From assembly GCF_004348115.1 (NCBI RefSeq), contig NZ_QPFB01000001.1, positions 4,115,304-4,167,653 of the forward strand: a stretch of DNA of 52,350 nucleotides, given 5' to 3'. The notes under the pieces are model-generated. The model was not told the DNA's origin. It ran no database searches and saw only the letters and a program-made list of their open reading frames with translations. Both the position numbers and the translations under genes were made by a program. Of the stretch, positions 16,645 through 25,844 are shown one piece after another; position 1 is the stretch's first letter, and each line of letters opens with the position of its first letter. This DNA comes from Stenotrophomonas sp. ATCM1_4. GTDB taxonomy: Bacteria; Pseudomonadota; Gammaproteobacteria; Xanthomonadales; Xanthomonadaceae.

Positions 16645-19600
16645 GCCGGGATGACCTGCCGCCGGGTGTGCAACCCGATACACCAGGTGCACGTGCACCG
16701 CGCAACTGGCGCGTGGGGCAACGTCTGGCCGCCGCGGCCAACGACGATGTGGCACATCACGCGGCCGACGGCAGCCCTGCCTATGCCGAGCTGCATTGCC
16801 TGTCCGACTTCTCGTTCCTGCGCGGCGCCTCCAGCGCCGAAAAGCTGTTCGAGCGGGCGCGGGAATGTGGTTACAGCGCGTTGGCCATCACCGACGAGTG
16901 TTCGTTGGCCGGCATCGTGCGGGGCTGGGAAGCGGCAAAAGCGACCGGCGTTCGCCTGATCGTCGGCAGTGAGTTCACGCTGGCCGATGGCCTGAAGCTG
17001 GTGCTGCTGGTGGAGAACGGCGCCGGTTACCGGCAGTTGTGCAGCTTGATCACGGATGGACGGCGTGCGGCAGGCAAGGGGGAGTACCGGCTCGGGCGTG
17101 CCGACGTGGAGCGCGTGCTGCAGGACCAGCCGCCGGGCTTGTTCGCGCTGTGGTTGCCGGCCGTCGAGCCCGAAGCGGACGAGGGCAGGTGGTTGAAAGC
17201 GGTGTTCGGTGCGCGTGCCTTCCTGGCGGTGGAGCTGCACCGCGAATGGAATGACGCCGAGCGATTGGCCGCGTTGCTGGCGTTGGCCCGCTCGACCGGG
17301 TTGGTGCCGCTGGCCAGTGGTGATGTGCATATGGCGCGCCGTCGCGACCGCATCGTGCAGGACACGCTCACCGCCATCCGTCACAACGTTGTATTGGCCG
17401 AGGCCGGCGCGCACCTGTTCCGCAATGGCGAGCGCCACCTGCGCGCCCGGCGCACCTTGGGCAATATCTACCCGGCGGCGCTGCTGCAGGCCACGGTGGC
17501 GCTGGTCGAGCGTTGCCAGTTTGAACTCAAGCGCGACACGCACTACCAGTACCCGGCCGAGCTGGTGCCGGCCGGGCATACCCCGACCAGCTACCTGCGT
17601 GCGCTGACCGAACAAGGCATCGCCGAGCGCTGGAACGAGACCCGGCCGCTGCCGCCGAAGGTGCGCGATGACATCGAGAACGAGCTGGAACTGATCGCCG
17701 AGCTCAAGTACGAGCCGTTCTTCCTGACCGTGCACGACATCGTCCGCTTCGCGCGCGACCGCAACATCCTGTGCCAGGGACGCGGTTCGTCGGCCAATTC
17801 GGCGGTCTGCTATGCGCTGGGCATCACCGCCGTGGACCCCAGCGAGAACCGCCTGTTGATCTCGCGCTTCCTGTCCAAGGCGCGCGACGAGCCGCCGGAC
17901 ATCGACGTGGACTTCGAGCACGAGCGGCGCGAGGAGGTGCTGCAGTACGTCTACCGCAAATATGGACGTGCCCGCGCCGCGTTGGCGGCCACGGTCATCA
18001 GCTACCGCGGCAAGAGCGCGGTGCGCGACGTGGCGCGCGTGTTCGGCCTGCCGCCGGACCAGATCAGCCTGCTCTCCAACTGCTATGGCTGGGGCAACGG
18101 CGAGACCCCGATGGAGCAGCGCATCACCGAGGCCGGCTTTGACCTGGAGAATCCGCTGATCGCCAAGGTGTTGCACGTGACCGAAATGTTGCGCGACCAC
18201 CCGCGGCATCTGTCGCAGCACGTGGGCGGCTTCGTGATCTCCGACAGTGCACTGTCCAGCGTGGTACCGGTGGAGAACGCGGCCATGGCCGACCGTACCA
18301 TCATCCAGTGGGACAAGGACGACCTGGAAAGCATGGCCCTGCTCAAGGTCGACTGCCTGGCGCTGGGCATGCTGACCTGCCTGCGCAAGACGCTGGACCT
18401 GGTGCGCGAACACCGGGGACGCGACTTCGACCTGGCCAGCATTCCCTCCGAAGACCCGGCTACCTACGCGATGATCCAGCGCGCCGACACCATCGGTGTG
18501 TTCCAGATCGAATCGCGCGCGCAGATGGCGATGCTGCCGCGGCTGAAGCCCAAGACCTTCTACGACCTGGTGATCGAAGTGGCGATCGTGCGCCCGGGGC
18601 CGATCCAGGGCGACATGGTGCACCCCTACCTGCGCCGGCGGCAGGGCCTGGAGCCGGTGACGTATCCATCCGAAGGGGTGAAGGACATCCTCGGCAAGAC
18701 GCTGGGCATCCCGTTGTTCCAGGAGCAGGTGATGGAACTGGTGATGCATGCCGGCTACTCCGCCGACGAAGCCGATGGGCTGCGGCGGTCGATGGCGGCC
18801 TGGCGGCGCGGTGGCGACATGGAACCGCACCGCAAACGCATCCGTGAGCTGATGGAGGACAAGGGTTACTCATCAGCGTTCATCGACCAGATCTTCGAGC
18901 AGATCAAGGGCTTTGGTTCCTACGGCTTCCCGCAGAGCCACGCTGCGTCGTTCGCCAAGCTGGTGTACGCCAGTTGCTGGCTCAAGCGGCACGAGCCGGC
19001 CGCGTTCGCCTGCGGCTTGTTGAATTCGCAGCCGATGGGGTTCTATTCGGCCAGCCAGATCGTGCAGGACGCCCGTCGTGGCAACGCCGCGCGCGAGGGC
19101 ATCGAGGTGTTGCCGGTGGACGTGATGTGCAGTGACTGGGACAACCTGCTGCAGGGCGGACGAGCGTGGCGCAGCGATGCCGATCCCGGCATGCAGCCGG
19201 CGTTGCGGCTGGGCCTGCGCCAGGTGGCCGGGTTCTCCGAGGCCGCCGCGCGGGCGCTGATGGAGGCACGGCGGCAACGGTCGTTCAGCAGCGTGGCTGA
19301 TCTGTGCCAGCGTGCCGGGCTGGATGGAAAGGCGCGCGAGGCGCTGGCCGAGGCCGGCGCGCTGCAGTCGCTGGCGGGCAACCGCAATGCGGCGCGCTGG
19401 GCGGTGGCCGGCATCGAGCGCAGCCGGCCGCTACTGCCGGGCAGTCCGGAGGAGCGTCCGGTGGAACTGCATGCACCGGAAACCGGCGAGGAGATCCTGT
19501 CCGACTACAACAGCACTGGCCTGACCCTGCGCCAACACCCGATGGCGTTGTTGCGTGCGGAGATGACGCGGCGGCGCATCGCCGGGCTGGATGCGCTGCG

Positions 19601-19898
19601 CCAGCGCTCGCACGGCAGCGGCGTGCATGTGGCGGGGCTGGTGACGCAGCGGCAGCGCCCGGGCACGGCCAAGGGCACCATCTTCGTCACGCTGGAAGAC
19701 GAGTGCGGAATGATCAATGTGATCGTCTGGCCGCACGTAGCGTTGCGCCGGCGCCGCGCGTTGCTGGAGTCACGCCTGATGGCGGTGCGCGGGCGCTGGG
19801 AAAAGGTGGATGGCGTGGAGCATCTGATTGCCGGTGACCTGTACGACCTGAGCGAACTGCTCGGGGAGCTGCAGGTGGAATCGCGGGACTTCCATTGA
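16641..19898 (+). CDS. dnaE2: DnaE2 error-prone DNA polymerase III alpha subunit
   Basis: A 1,085-residue C-family polymerase. The N-terminal PHP domain reads [20 protein letters not shown]. The catalytic acidic motif is [15 protein letters not shown], the fingers/thumb block includes [17 protein letters not shown], and a C-terminal OB fold reads [19 protein letters not shown]. The length and the short N-terminus are typical of DnaE2 rather than replicative DnaE1. It performs damage-induced mutagenic translesion synthesis together with ImuA and ImuB. The start overlaps the imuB stop. Confidence 0.93.
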   Translation: MSRDDLPPGVQPDTPGARAPRNWRVGQRLAAAANDDVAHHAADGSPAYAELHCLSDFSFLRGASSAEKLFERARECGYSALAITDECSLAGIVRGWEAAKATGVRLIVGSEFTLADGLKLVLLVENGAGYRQLCSLITDGRRAAGKGEYRLGRADVERVLQDQPPGLFALWLPAVEPEADEGRWLKAVFGARAFLAVELHREWNDAERLAALLALARSTGLVPLASGDVHMARRRDRIVQDTLTAIRHNVVLAEAGAHLFRNGERHLRARRTLGNIYPAALLQATVALVERCQFELKRDTHYQYPAELVPAGHTPTSYLRALTEQGIAERWNETRPLPPKVRDDIENELELIAELKYEPFFLTVHDIVRFARDRNILCQGRGSSANSAVCYALGITAVDPSENRLLISRFLSKARDEPPDIDVDFEHERREEVLQYVYRKYGRARAALAATVISYRGKSAVRDVARVFGLPPDQISLLSNCYGWGNGETPMEQRITEAGFDLENPLIAKVLHVTEMLRDHPRHLSQHVGGFVISDSALSSVVPVENAAMADRTIIQWDKDDLESMALLKVDCLALGMLTCLRKTLDLVREHRGRDFDLASIPSEDPATYAMIQRADTIGVFQIESRAQMAMLPRLKPKTFYDLVIEVAIVRPGPIQGDMVHPYLRRRQGLEPVTYPSEGVKDILGKTLGIPLFQEQVMELVMHAGYSADEADGLRRSMAAWRRGGDMEPHRKRIRELMEDKGYSSAFIDQIFEQIKGFGSYGFPQSHAASFAKLVYASCWLKRHEPAAFACGLLNSQPMGFYSASQIVQDARRGNAAREGIEVLPVDVMCSDWDNLLQGGRAWRSDADPGMQPALRLGLRQVAGFSEAAARALMEARRQRSFSSVADLCQRAGLDGKAREALAEAGALQSLAGNRNAARWAVAGIERSRPLLPGSPEERPVELHAPETGEEILSDYNSTGLTLRQHPMALLRAEMTRRRIAGLDALRQRSHGSGVHVAGLVTQRQRPGTAKGTIFVTLEDECGMINVIVWPHVALRRRRALLESRLMAVRGRWEKVDGVEHLIAGDLYDLSELLGELQVESRDFH

Positions 19899-19984
19899 AC
19901 AGGCGCGGCCTTGGTCGCTCCTGGTGGGCTGGTTATTTGTGATGCGTGACTTTAAGGTGCGCGGGTCGCTGGAGAATTGAAGCA

Positions 19985-20251
19985 ATGCAGGACGAGAACA
20001 CCCCACAAGCCGATGCCCCGCGCAAGCGTGGCCGTCCCAAGATCTACAGCGAACCGCTGACCCAGGCCGAACGCGCCCGTCGTTATCGGGCCAAGCGCGC
20101 CAACGACTTCAGCCCGCCGGCGGAGATGCGTGATGCCACGTTGATCGATGCGGTGCGCTGGGGCATCAACCAGAAGCATGCGTCGCTGGACCTGTACCTG
20201 GAGGAGTTGGTGCGCCGCTTCCACAGCAAGGGTGCCGACGCCCTGAAGTAG
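19985..20251 (+). CDS. small basic protein with AT-hook-like motif
   Basis: The 88-residue protein has an N-terminal RKRGRPKIYSE, close to an AT-hook core (R-G-R-P), then a basic AERARRYRAKRAN helix and a C-terminal helix (LDLYLEELVRRFHSK). It probably binds nucleic acid. It begins 87 bases after dnaE2 in the same direction, so it may be read through from the SOS operon or have its own promoter. I know no named family for it. Confidence 0.6.
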   Translation: MQDENTPQADAPRKRGRPKIYSEPLTQAERARRYRAKRANDFSPPAEMRDATLIDAVRWGINQKHASLDLYLEELVRRFHSKGADALK

Positions 20252-20278
20252 GTGCCGCCGCACCATGGGCGCGCCGGG

Positions 20279-20692
20279 TCAGTCCGGCGGGGATCCCTGC
20301 GATGCCTGCTGGATGCGCGCCAGGTTCACCTCGAACCAGTCGGCCAGGGCCGCCACATGCGTGGCCACTTCCTCGCCCAATCCGGTAAGGCTGTACTCCA
20401 CCCGCGGCGGGACCACGGCATGGGCGGTCCTGCGCACGAAACCATCTGCTTCCAGGCGCTTGAGCGTCTGTACCAGCATCTTCTCGCTGATGCCATTGGT
20501 CATGCGGCGCAGCTTTGCATAGCGCTGCGTGCCTTCGCGCAGGGCAATAAGGCACAGCACGCCCCACAGGCTGGTGACATGCGCGAAAGCTTCGCGTGAT
20601 TGGCAATTGTCCTGGCCCGTGAACAGGTCACCGCGACGCACGCGGTCGGACAGTGTCGGTGCCGGATCGGGTTGAGGTTGCTGACTGCTCAT
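20279..20692 (-). CDS. HxlR-family transcriptional regulator
   Basis: A 137-residue winged-helix regulator of the HxlR type. An N-terminal cysteine lies in GQDNCQSREAF, the recognition part reads YAKLRRMTNGISEKMLVQTL, and the wing is VVPPRVEYSLTGLGEEV. Family members often respond to quinones or electrophiles through the N-terminal cysteine. The gene is divergent from an NmrA-like oxidoreductase, its probable target, with a shared 119-bp control region. The start at 20692 is preferred over an in-frame ATG at 20734, which would extend into that control region. Confidence 0.8.
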   Translation of the reverse strand: MSSQQPQPDPAPTLSDRVRRGDLFTGQDNCQSREAFAHVTSLWGVLCLIALREGTQRYAKLRRMTNGISEKMLVQTLKRLEADGFVRRTAHAVVPPRVEYSLTGLGEEVATHVAALADWFEVNLARIQQASQGSPPD

Positions 20693-20811
20693 TGCACTTA
20701 CCGAACGGTGCGTACTTCCAACCGGGACAGGCACTCAATATTCTCCCGGGCCTTCCGATCGTCAAGTCATCCAACCGGATGCACGACGGCGCACCTCCTG
20801 GAGAACATGCA

Positions 20812-21690
20812 ATGACCATCCTTGTCACCGGCAGCACCGGTCATACCGGGCGTGAAGTGGTACGGCTGCTGGCCGGGCGCGGCGCCGAGGTGCGGGCGCT
20901 GACCCGCTCTCCCACCGCAGCGGGGTTCCCGCCGGGCGTTGCCGCGGTGCAGGGGGAGCTGGCCGATGTGGCGGGCATGCGCGCCGCGCTGGCCGGCATC
21001 TCCACGCTGTTCCTGCTGGCGCCCAATGTCGGCGATGAGCTGCAGCAGACGCTGACGGTGCTGAACCTCGCGCGGGAGGCCGGCGTGCGCGGCGTGGTCT
21101 ACCTGTCGGTCTACCAGTGCGAGCTGCATCCGCAGGTGCCTCACTTCGCCTGCAAGGTGGCGGCGGAACGGATGATCGAGGCCACCGGCATGGCGGCGAG
21201 CATCCTGCGCCCGGCCTTCTTCATGCAGAACGACCTGTCGTTGAAGGATGCACTGGAGGCGGGGTGCTATCCGCATCCGGTCGGGCACCGCGGCATGGCA
21301 TACGTGGACACCCGTGACATCGCCCAGGTCGCCGCCGATGAACTGCTGCGCCGCGAGCATGCAGCGAGTGCACTGCCGTTGGTCCGTCATGACCTGGTCG
21401 GGCCGGACAACCTCACCGCCAGCGACCTCTGCGCCGGATGGGGCAGGGCACTGGGCCGCGACATCGCCTATGCGGGTGATGACCTGGTGGGCTTCGAGCG
21501 GGAGCTGGCAGGCCACGTGCCGGCCGGCTTTGCGCATGACCTGCGGATGATGTTCCAGGGGTTCCAGCAGCAGGGTTCGCCGGCCACCCCGCAGACCGTC
21601 GCCCGGATGACGGCGCTGTTGGGCAGGCCGCCGCGCAGCCATGCCGCTTTCGCCGCCGAGGCGGCGGCGCGCTGGAGGGACAGCGCGTAA
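20812..21690 (+). CDS. NmrA-like NAD(P)-binding protein
   Basis: A 292-residue atypical SDR. The dinucleotide motif is TGSTGHTGREV at the N-terminus, followed by LFLLAPNVGDE, a VVYLSVYQ strand at the usual catalytic position, and ILRPAFFMQN. These are features of the NmrA/quinone-reductase-like group (QorB and relatives). GGAG lies 8 bases before the ATG. It is divergently paired with the HxlR gene, so induction by quinone-like or electrophilic stress is plausible. Confidence 0.8.
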   Translation: MTILVTGSTGHTGREVVRLLAGRGAEVRALTRSPTAAGFPPGVAAVQGELADVAGMRAALAGISTLFLLAPNVGDELQQTLTVLNLAREAGVRGVVYLSVYQCELHPQVPHFACKVAAERMIEATGMAASILRPAFFMQNDLSLKDALEAGCYPHPVGHRGMAYVDTRDIAQVAADELLRREHAASALPLVRHDLVGPDNLTASDLCAGWGRALGRDIAYAGDDLVGFERELAGHVPAGFAHDLRMMFQGFQQQGSPATPQTVARMTALLGRPPRSHAAFAAEAAARWRDSA

Positions 21691-21704
21691 GCGAGGTAGC
21701 GCTC

Positions 21705-22607
21705 CTATTCCAATCCGGCGAGCGCCTGGGCAAAGCGCATCGCACTGCCTTCGGCCAACGGAAAGGACAACGACGGTTCGAGGATCTCCAGTTCCAGCAG
21801 CTGTGGCTGGCCGTCGTCGGCATGGATCAGGTCGACCCGGGCATACAGCAACGGCGCATCGAGGCCGAGGGTGCGGCTTGCCGCCTGCAGCGCGGCGCTG
21901 GCCAGCGCGCGTTCGGTCGCGGTCGCCTCGCATGCGGAAAGGAAGCCCAGGTTCGGGGCGTTGGTGGTGCCGTCGCGGGCCAGCAGCGCGGCCTTGCGGA
22001 TCGCGTGGCTATAGATGCCGTTGATGTAGACCAGGTCGGTCTCGCCCTGCCGTTCGATCGATGCCAGATACGGCTGCAGGATGACGCTATGGCCCGCGTC
22101 CAGCAGGGTCTCTGCGTGCTGCAGTGCCTGCATCGCATCGGCGCGCAGGAACCGCCGCACATTGCGCGAGGACGCACCGACCGTTGGCTTGACGACGAGT
22201 TCATCCAGTCCGGGGTGCACCTGCAGGAACGCGTCCAGCATCGTCTGCGCCAATGCCTTTGATTCGATGAAGGTGCTGGGAATCACTGCCAAGCCGGCCT
22301 TGGCCAGGTCGGCCAGGTAATGCTTGTCAAGCGACCAGCGCACGGCCGGCAGCGGGTTCACCAGGCGGCTGACCTTGCTGACGTGCGCGCACCAATCCAG
22401 GAAGGCGTCGGGGCGGCGGGTGTAGTCCCAGGGAGAGCGCAGCACCACGTGGCTGAAGCGGGACCAGTCCTGGTCTGGGTCATCCCAGTTGCAGATGCGG
22501 ACATCCAGCGCCAAGGCCTGGCAGGCATCGCGCAGTGGCGGCATGTCGTAGTCGTCGTCGAGGCTGGTGGCATCGGTAATCAGGGCAAGGGTGGTCACGG
22601 AGGGCAT
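21705..22607 (-). CDS. ATP-grasp ligase-like protein
   Basis: A 300-residue ATP-grasp protein. An N-terminal Rossmann-like domain (LALITDATSLDDDYDMPPL, then VVLRSPWDYTRRPDAF) precedes the ATP-grasp fold with LVVKPTVGASSRNV as the lysine/glycine-rich loop and LYARVDLIHADDGQP...LLELEILEPSLSF as the metal site. The group includes RimK-like and DcsG-like (O-ureido-serine cyclo-ligase) proteins, but homologs are widespread outside cycloserine producers and no other dcs-like genes are nearby. The substrate is unknown. Confidence 0.7.
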   Translation of the reverse strand: MPSVTTLALITDATSLDDDYDMPPLRDACQALALDVRICNWDDPDQDWSRFSHVVLRSPWDYTRRPDAFLDWCAHVSKVSRLVNPLPAVRWSLDKHYLADLAKAGLAVIPSTFIESKALAQTMLDAFLQVHPGLDELVVKPTVGASSRNVRRFLRADAMQALQHAETLLDAGHSVILQPYLASIERQGETDLVYINGIYSHAIRKAALLARDGTTNAPNLGFLSACEATATERALASAALQAASRTLGLDAPLLYARVDLIHADDGQPQLLELEILEPSLSFPLAEGSAMRFAQALAGLE

Positions 22608-22756
22608 CAAACAGGCATGTAAAGGAAGGGCCGTCCGCACCGACGTTGAGTGGGGGCCGGCACGGATGCAAAGGGTCAATGCAGGATATATGGCGGGCAG
22701 CCTTACGGGCAGGGCGGTAGCAAGCCGTGGTTGCGTGCCCGTGTTTGCATGAAAAG

Positions 22757-22767
22757 AACGATTGTGC
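22757..22767. promoter_or_regulatory. possible TetR operator upstream of the tetR gene
   Basis: AACGATTGTGC lies inside an imperfect dyad, AAAAGAAC GATT GTGCTTTT (22752-22771), ending 10 bases before the tetR ATG. It shares the pattern ACGAYYGTKC with a dyad at 23449-23462 near the hydrolase start. Candidate only. Confidence 0.35.
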
Positions 22768-22780
22768 TTTTATTCGCCGC

Positions 22781-23404
22781 ATGGTCAGACAGACGACAGC
22801 AGGCAAAGGTGCGGCGACCCGGGAGGTGATCCTCGGCACGGCGTGCGCCCTGGCGCGGGTCAACGGGTTGGATGGGCTCACCATCGGCGTGTTGGCCGAT
22901 GCGGTTGGCATGTCCAAGAGCGGCGTGTTCGCCCATTTCGGCTCCCGCGAGGACCTGCAACTGGCGGTGCTGGACACCACCGCGCAGCGTTTCGTGCAGC
23001 AGGTGATCGAGCCGGCGGCGCTGCAGCCGGCGGGGTTGCCGCAGCTGCGTGCCATCGTTGATCGCTGGTTCGACTGGATCCGCCATGAGCGCACTGGCGG
23101 AGGCTGCCTGTTCACCGCGGCAGCCAGCGAATTCGATGACCAGCCGGGGCCGGTCCGGGCGCACCTGGCACGCCAGCAGGCGAGATGGCGCGGCTACCTG
23201 TCGCGGGTGATCGACCAGGCCGTGTCTGCGGGCGAACTCGCCGCCGATACCGACCCGGCGCAACTGGCGTTCGAGATCACCGGCTTTGCGATGGTGCTGC
23301 ACCACGACTCCGGCCTGTTCGACTACACCGAGGCGCGCATGCGCGGGCTACGCGCCTTCGAGCGCCTGATCACCCCCTTCATTCCCCCCCGCAACGCCCG
23401 CTGA
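22781..23404 (+). CDS. TetR-family transcriptional regulator
   Basis: The 207-residue regulator has a typical TetR HTH (TIGVLADAVGMSKSGVFAHF) and a ligand-binding domain of the YcdC-like C-terminal type (GGGCLFTAAASEFDDQPGPV). The gene is followed 18 bases later by an alpha/beta-hydrolase gene, the usual arrangement for this subfamily, so it probably controls itself and that hydrolase. No Shine-Dalgarno sequence is visible ahead of the ATG. Confidence 0.85.
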   Translation: MVRQTTAGKGAATREVILGTACALARVNGLDGLTIGVLADAVGMSKSGVFAHFGSREDLQLAVLDTTAQRFVQQVIEPAALQPAGLPQLRAIVDRWFDWIRHERTGGGCLFTAAASEFDDQPGPVRAHLARQQARWRGYLSRVIDQAVSAGELAADTDPAQLAFEITGFAMVLHHDSGLFDYTEARMRGLRAFERLITPFIPPRNAR

Positions 23405-23422
23405 GGCTCGAGGAGTAGCGCC

Positions 23423-24349
23423 ATGGATTCCGTGCACGACAAAAATAGTACGACCGTTCGTAAATCGCCACGCCGGCGTGCCGACGCGGACTGGCGGTTG
23501 GCGGCGATGCGCGCGTGCATGCGCATGGCGGGATGGGTGAGCCCGGCGCTGGCGGCGCGGCTGATGGCGCGGTTGTGGTTCACCGCCCCCCAGACCCGGC
23601 CCAAGCCCGCCGCGCTGGCCCGCCTGGAGACGGGCCAGCGGCATGATGTGGACGTGGACGGAAACCGCGTGGCGGTATGGTCGTGGAGCACCGGCCCAGC
23701 GGTCTTGTTGATGCATGGCTGGGGCGGCAATGCCGGACAGATGCATGCCTTCGTCGCACCGCTGTGCGCGGCCGGTCTGCGAGTGCTCGCGTTTGACGCG
23801 CCGGCGCATGGCAGCTCCGGGCCGAGCCACTGGGGTGGGCGACGGGTCAGCTTCGTGGAAATCGCCGCCGCCATTGGAAAGGTCACCGCTGGGGTGGACC
23901 CGCTGGTTGGCCTCGTCGCGCACTCCGGTGGATGCACTGCCGCAACCCTGGCGCTGCGCGAAGGGCTCGGCATGCCGGCGCGGCTGGCGTTCATTGCTCC
24001 CTTTGCCCGGCCGCAGGAAGCCATCGCGCCGTTCGCGCGTGCCTTGGGTGCGGATGCACGGGCCCTGGCGCGGTTCGAAGCCGATGTACAGCAACGGCTG
24101 GGACGCCGATGGCCCGCGTTCGACGTGACCGGGTTGCCGCAGGTGAAGCCGGTGGGCCGCCTGTTGGTGGTGCATGACCGCGACGACCGTGAGGTGGCGC
24201 ATGCCGAGGGCGCTGCCATCGCCGCGAGCTGGCCGGGGGCGCGGCTGCATACCACGCAGGGACTGGGCCACCGGCGCCTGCTCGAGGATCCGGAGGTTGT
24301 AAACCAGATCGTGGCGTTCATCGCGGCGGATGAACGCGGGACGGCTTGA
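23423..24349 (+). CDS. alpha/beta-fold hydrolase paired with TetR
   Basis: The 308-residue hydrolase has an HGWGG oxyanion motif, a nucleophile elbow AHSGGC (Ala in place of the first Gly of GxSxG), an acid in HDRDDRE and the His of GLGHRRLL. AGGAG lies 7 bases before the ATG. The first ~50 residues are basic and variable. An AT-richer dyad lies within the first codons at 23449-23462, so a start farther downstream (ATG at 23507 or later) cannot be excluded. The substrate is unknown. Confidence 0.75.
   Translation: MDSVHDKNSTTVRKSPRRRADADWRLAAMRACMRMAGWVSPALAARLMARLWFTAPQTRPKPAALARLETGQRHDVDVDGNRVAVWSWSTGPAVLLMHGWGGNAGQMHAFVAPLCAAGLRVLAFDAPAHGSSGPSHWGGRRVSFVEIAAAIGKVTAGVDPLVGLVAHSGGCTAATLALREGLGMPARLAFIAPFARPQEAIAPFARALGADARALARFEADVQQRLGRRWPAFDVTGLPQVKPVGRLLVVHDRDDREVAHAEGAAIAASWPGARLHTTQGLGHRRLLEDPEVVNQIVAFIAADERGTA
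23449..23462. promoter_or_regulatory. possible TetR operator at the start of the hydrolase gene
   Basis: TACGA CCGT TCGTA is an inverted repeat in an AT-richer patch. Its core matches ACGAYYGTKC, also found before the tetR gene. It falls inside the annotated coding sequence, so either the operator is intragenic or the hydrolase starts farther downstream. Confidence 0.35.
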
Positions 24350-24362
24350 CGTCCCACCCTAT

Positions 24363-24383
24363 ATGTAACAACATAAGTTACAT
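24363..24383. promoter_or_regulatory. palindromic operator overlapping the Rrf2 start codon
   Basis: ATGTAAC - 7 bases - GTTACAT is a perfect 7-bp dyad in an AT-rich patch, and its right arm includes the first two bases of the start codon at 24382. Rrf2-type regulators bind such dyads, so this is probably the autoregulatory site for the regulator/oxidoreductase operon. Confidence 0.7.
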
Positions 24384-24825
24384 GAAACGAGACAGCCGCC
24401 TTTCCTCCGTCCTGCATGCCCTGCTGCACATGGCCGAGCAGGCAACCCCCATGACGTCCGAAGCGCTGGGGCTGTGCCTGCGCACCAACCCGGTGGTGGT
24501 CCGCCGCACCATGGGGCTGCTGCGTGACGCCGGGTTGGTTGCCGCCGAACGCGGCCATGCCGGCGGCTGGCGAATCACCGCGGACCTGCGCAAGGTCAGC
24601 CTGCGCGAGTTGCACGATGCGCTGGGCGAGCCCGCGCTGTTCGCGATCGGCAACCGCAACGAGCACCCCGAGTGCCTGGTGGAACAGGCGGTCAATGCAG
24701 CCTTGGACACCGCGTTCGCGGATGCCGAAGCACTGCTGCTGGAGCGATTCGCCGCGGTTTCGCTGGCCGACCTGGCCGAGGACTTCGCGCGCCGGCATGC
24801 CGCACACAAGGGAGCAAGGCAATGA
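24382..24825 (+). CDS. Rrf2-family transcriptional regulator
   Basis: A 147-residue Rrf2 regulator with the winged HTH of the family (SVLHALLHMAEQ, then VVRRTMGLLRDAGLVAAERG and the GGWRIT wing). Only one cysteine lies in the usual sensor loop region (NEHPECLVEQ), so an Fe-S cluster with three cysteine ligands is unlikely; a single-cysteine sensor is possible. The start codon overlaps the palindrome at 24363-24383, and the stop overlaps the next gene by ATGA. It most likely represses itself and the downstream oxidoreductase. Confidence 0.85.
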   Translation: MKRDSRLSSVLHALLHMAEQATPMTSEALGLCLRTNPVVVRRTMGLLRDAGLVAAERGHAGGWRITADLRKVSLRELHDALGEPALFAIGNRNEHPECLVEQAVNAALDTAFADAEALLLERFAAVSLADLAEDFARRHAAHKGARQ

Positions 24826-25715
24826 AGCAGTACGACGTCATCATCGTGGGTGGCAGTTATGCCGGCATGGCCGCGGCACTGCAGCTGGTACGCGCCCGGC
24901 GCAGCGTGTTGGTCATCGATGCCGGCCAGCGTCGCAACCGCATGGCGTCGCATTCGCATGGTTTCCTGGCGCAGGATGGCGCCGATCCGGCCGAGATCGC
25001 CCGTATCGCCCGCGCACAGTTGCAGGCCTACCCGAGCCTGTCCTGGTGCGAGGACGAGGCTGTCGATGCCGCCGGCACGCATGACGCGTTCGTGGTCAGC
25101 ACCGCGCGCTCGGGGCAGTTCGGCGCGCGGCGCCTCGTGCTGGCCACGGGCGTTTCCGATGCCTTGCCCGAGATCGAGGGCCTGCAGGCGCGCTGGGGAC
25201 GCAGCGTTTTCCATTGCCCGTACTGCCACGGCTACGAGCTGGCGATGGGCCGCATCGGGGTGATCGCGGTCAACCCGATGTCGTTGCACCAGGCGCAGTT
25301 GCTGCCGGAGTGGGGCGAGGTGACGCTGTTGTTGAACAACGCCGTGGAACCCGATGCCGCGGCGCGGGAAGCGCTGCAGCGACGCGGTGTACGGATCGAG
25401 TCGACGCCGGTCGCCCGTATCGAGGGTGAGGCCGACGTGGTGCTGGTGGATGGCCGCCGGCTGACGTTCGCGGGCCTGTTCACGGCACCGTTGAACGCGC
25501 CATCCACCCCGCTGGCCGAGCGGCTGGGCTGCCCGCTGGCCAGTACGCCGATGGGCACGCAGATCCAGGTTGATGAGAGCAAGCAGACCGGACTTCCCGG
25601 TGTGTTTGCCTGCGGTGATACCGCCCGTGTGCCGCATTCGGTGTCGTTGGCGGTCGGCGATGGTGCATGGGCCGGCGCGCAGGTGCATCGCTCACTGGTG
25701 TTTCCCACGGTCTGA
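24822..25715 (+). CDS. thioredoxin-reductase-like FAD/NAD(P) oxidoreductase
   Basis: The 297-residue flavoprotein has an N-terminal FAD-binding motif (VIIVGGSYAGMAAALQL), a CPYCHG redox-active pair at the TrxB position and the closing FACGDTARVPHSVSLAVGDG. The second dinucleotide motif is weak: the stretch after CPYCHG reads MGRIGVIAVNPMSLHQAQLL without a clear GxGxxA. It may therefore use NAD(P)H differently from true TrxB. It is coupled to the Rrf2 gene by a 4-base overlap. The physiological partner is unknown. Confidence 0.8.
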   Translation: MKQYDVIIVGGSYAGMAAALQLVRARRSVLVIDAGQRRNRMASHSHGFLAQDGADPAEIARIARAQLQAYPSLSWCEDEAVDAAGTHDAFVVSTARSGQFGARRLVLATGVSDALPEIEGLQARWGRSVFHCPYCHGYELAMGRIGVIAVNPMSLHQAQLLPEWGEVTLLLNNAVEPDAAAREALQRRGVRIESTPVARIEGEADVVLVDGRRLTFAGLFTAPLNAPSTPLAERLGCPLASTPMGTQIQVDESKQTGLPGVFACGDTARVPHSVSLAVGDGAWAGAQVHRSLVFPTV

Positions 25716-25844
25716 GCGGCAACCCAGCCGCGGGTGCCGGGTGGAGGGTTTGCCTCCACGCAAAGCCTCCGATACAAAGGGGCCCCCCGTTGCAGGGAAG
25801 GCCGGAAACGGTAGGATGTGCGGCCTCCCTGGAGCCTGCTGTTC

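Noticed and set aside
16551..18830. 759-codon minus-strand ORF opposite dnaE2
   Set aside because: Antisense shadow in GC-rich codons. The plus strand has full DnaE2 motifs, and the minus product is H/R/Q-rich without domains.
21705..22607. D-cycloserine biosynthesis cluster
   Set aside because: One DcsG-like ATP-grasp protein only; no other dcs-like genes nearby.
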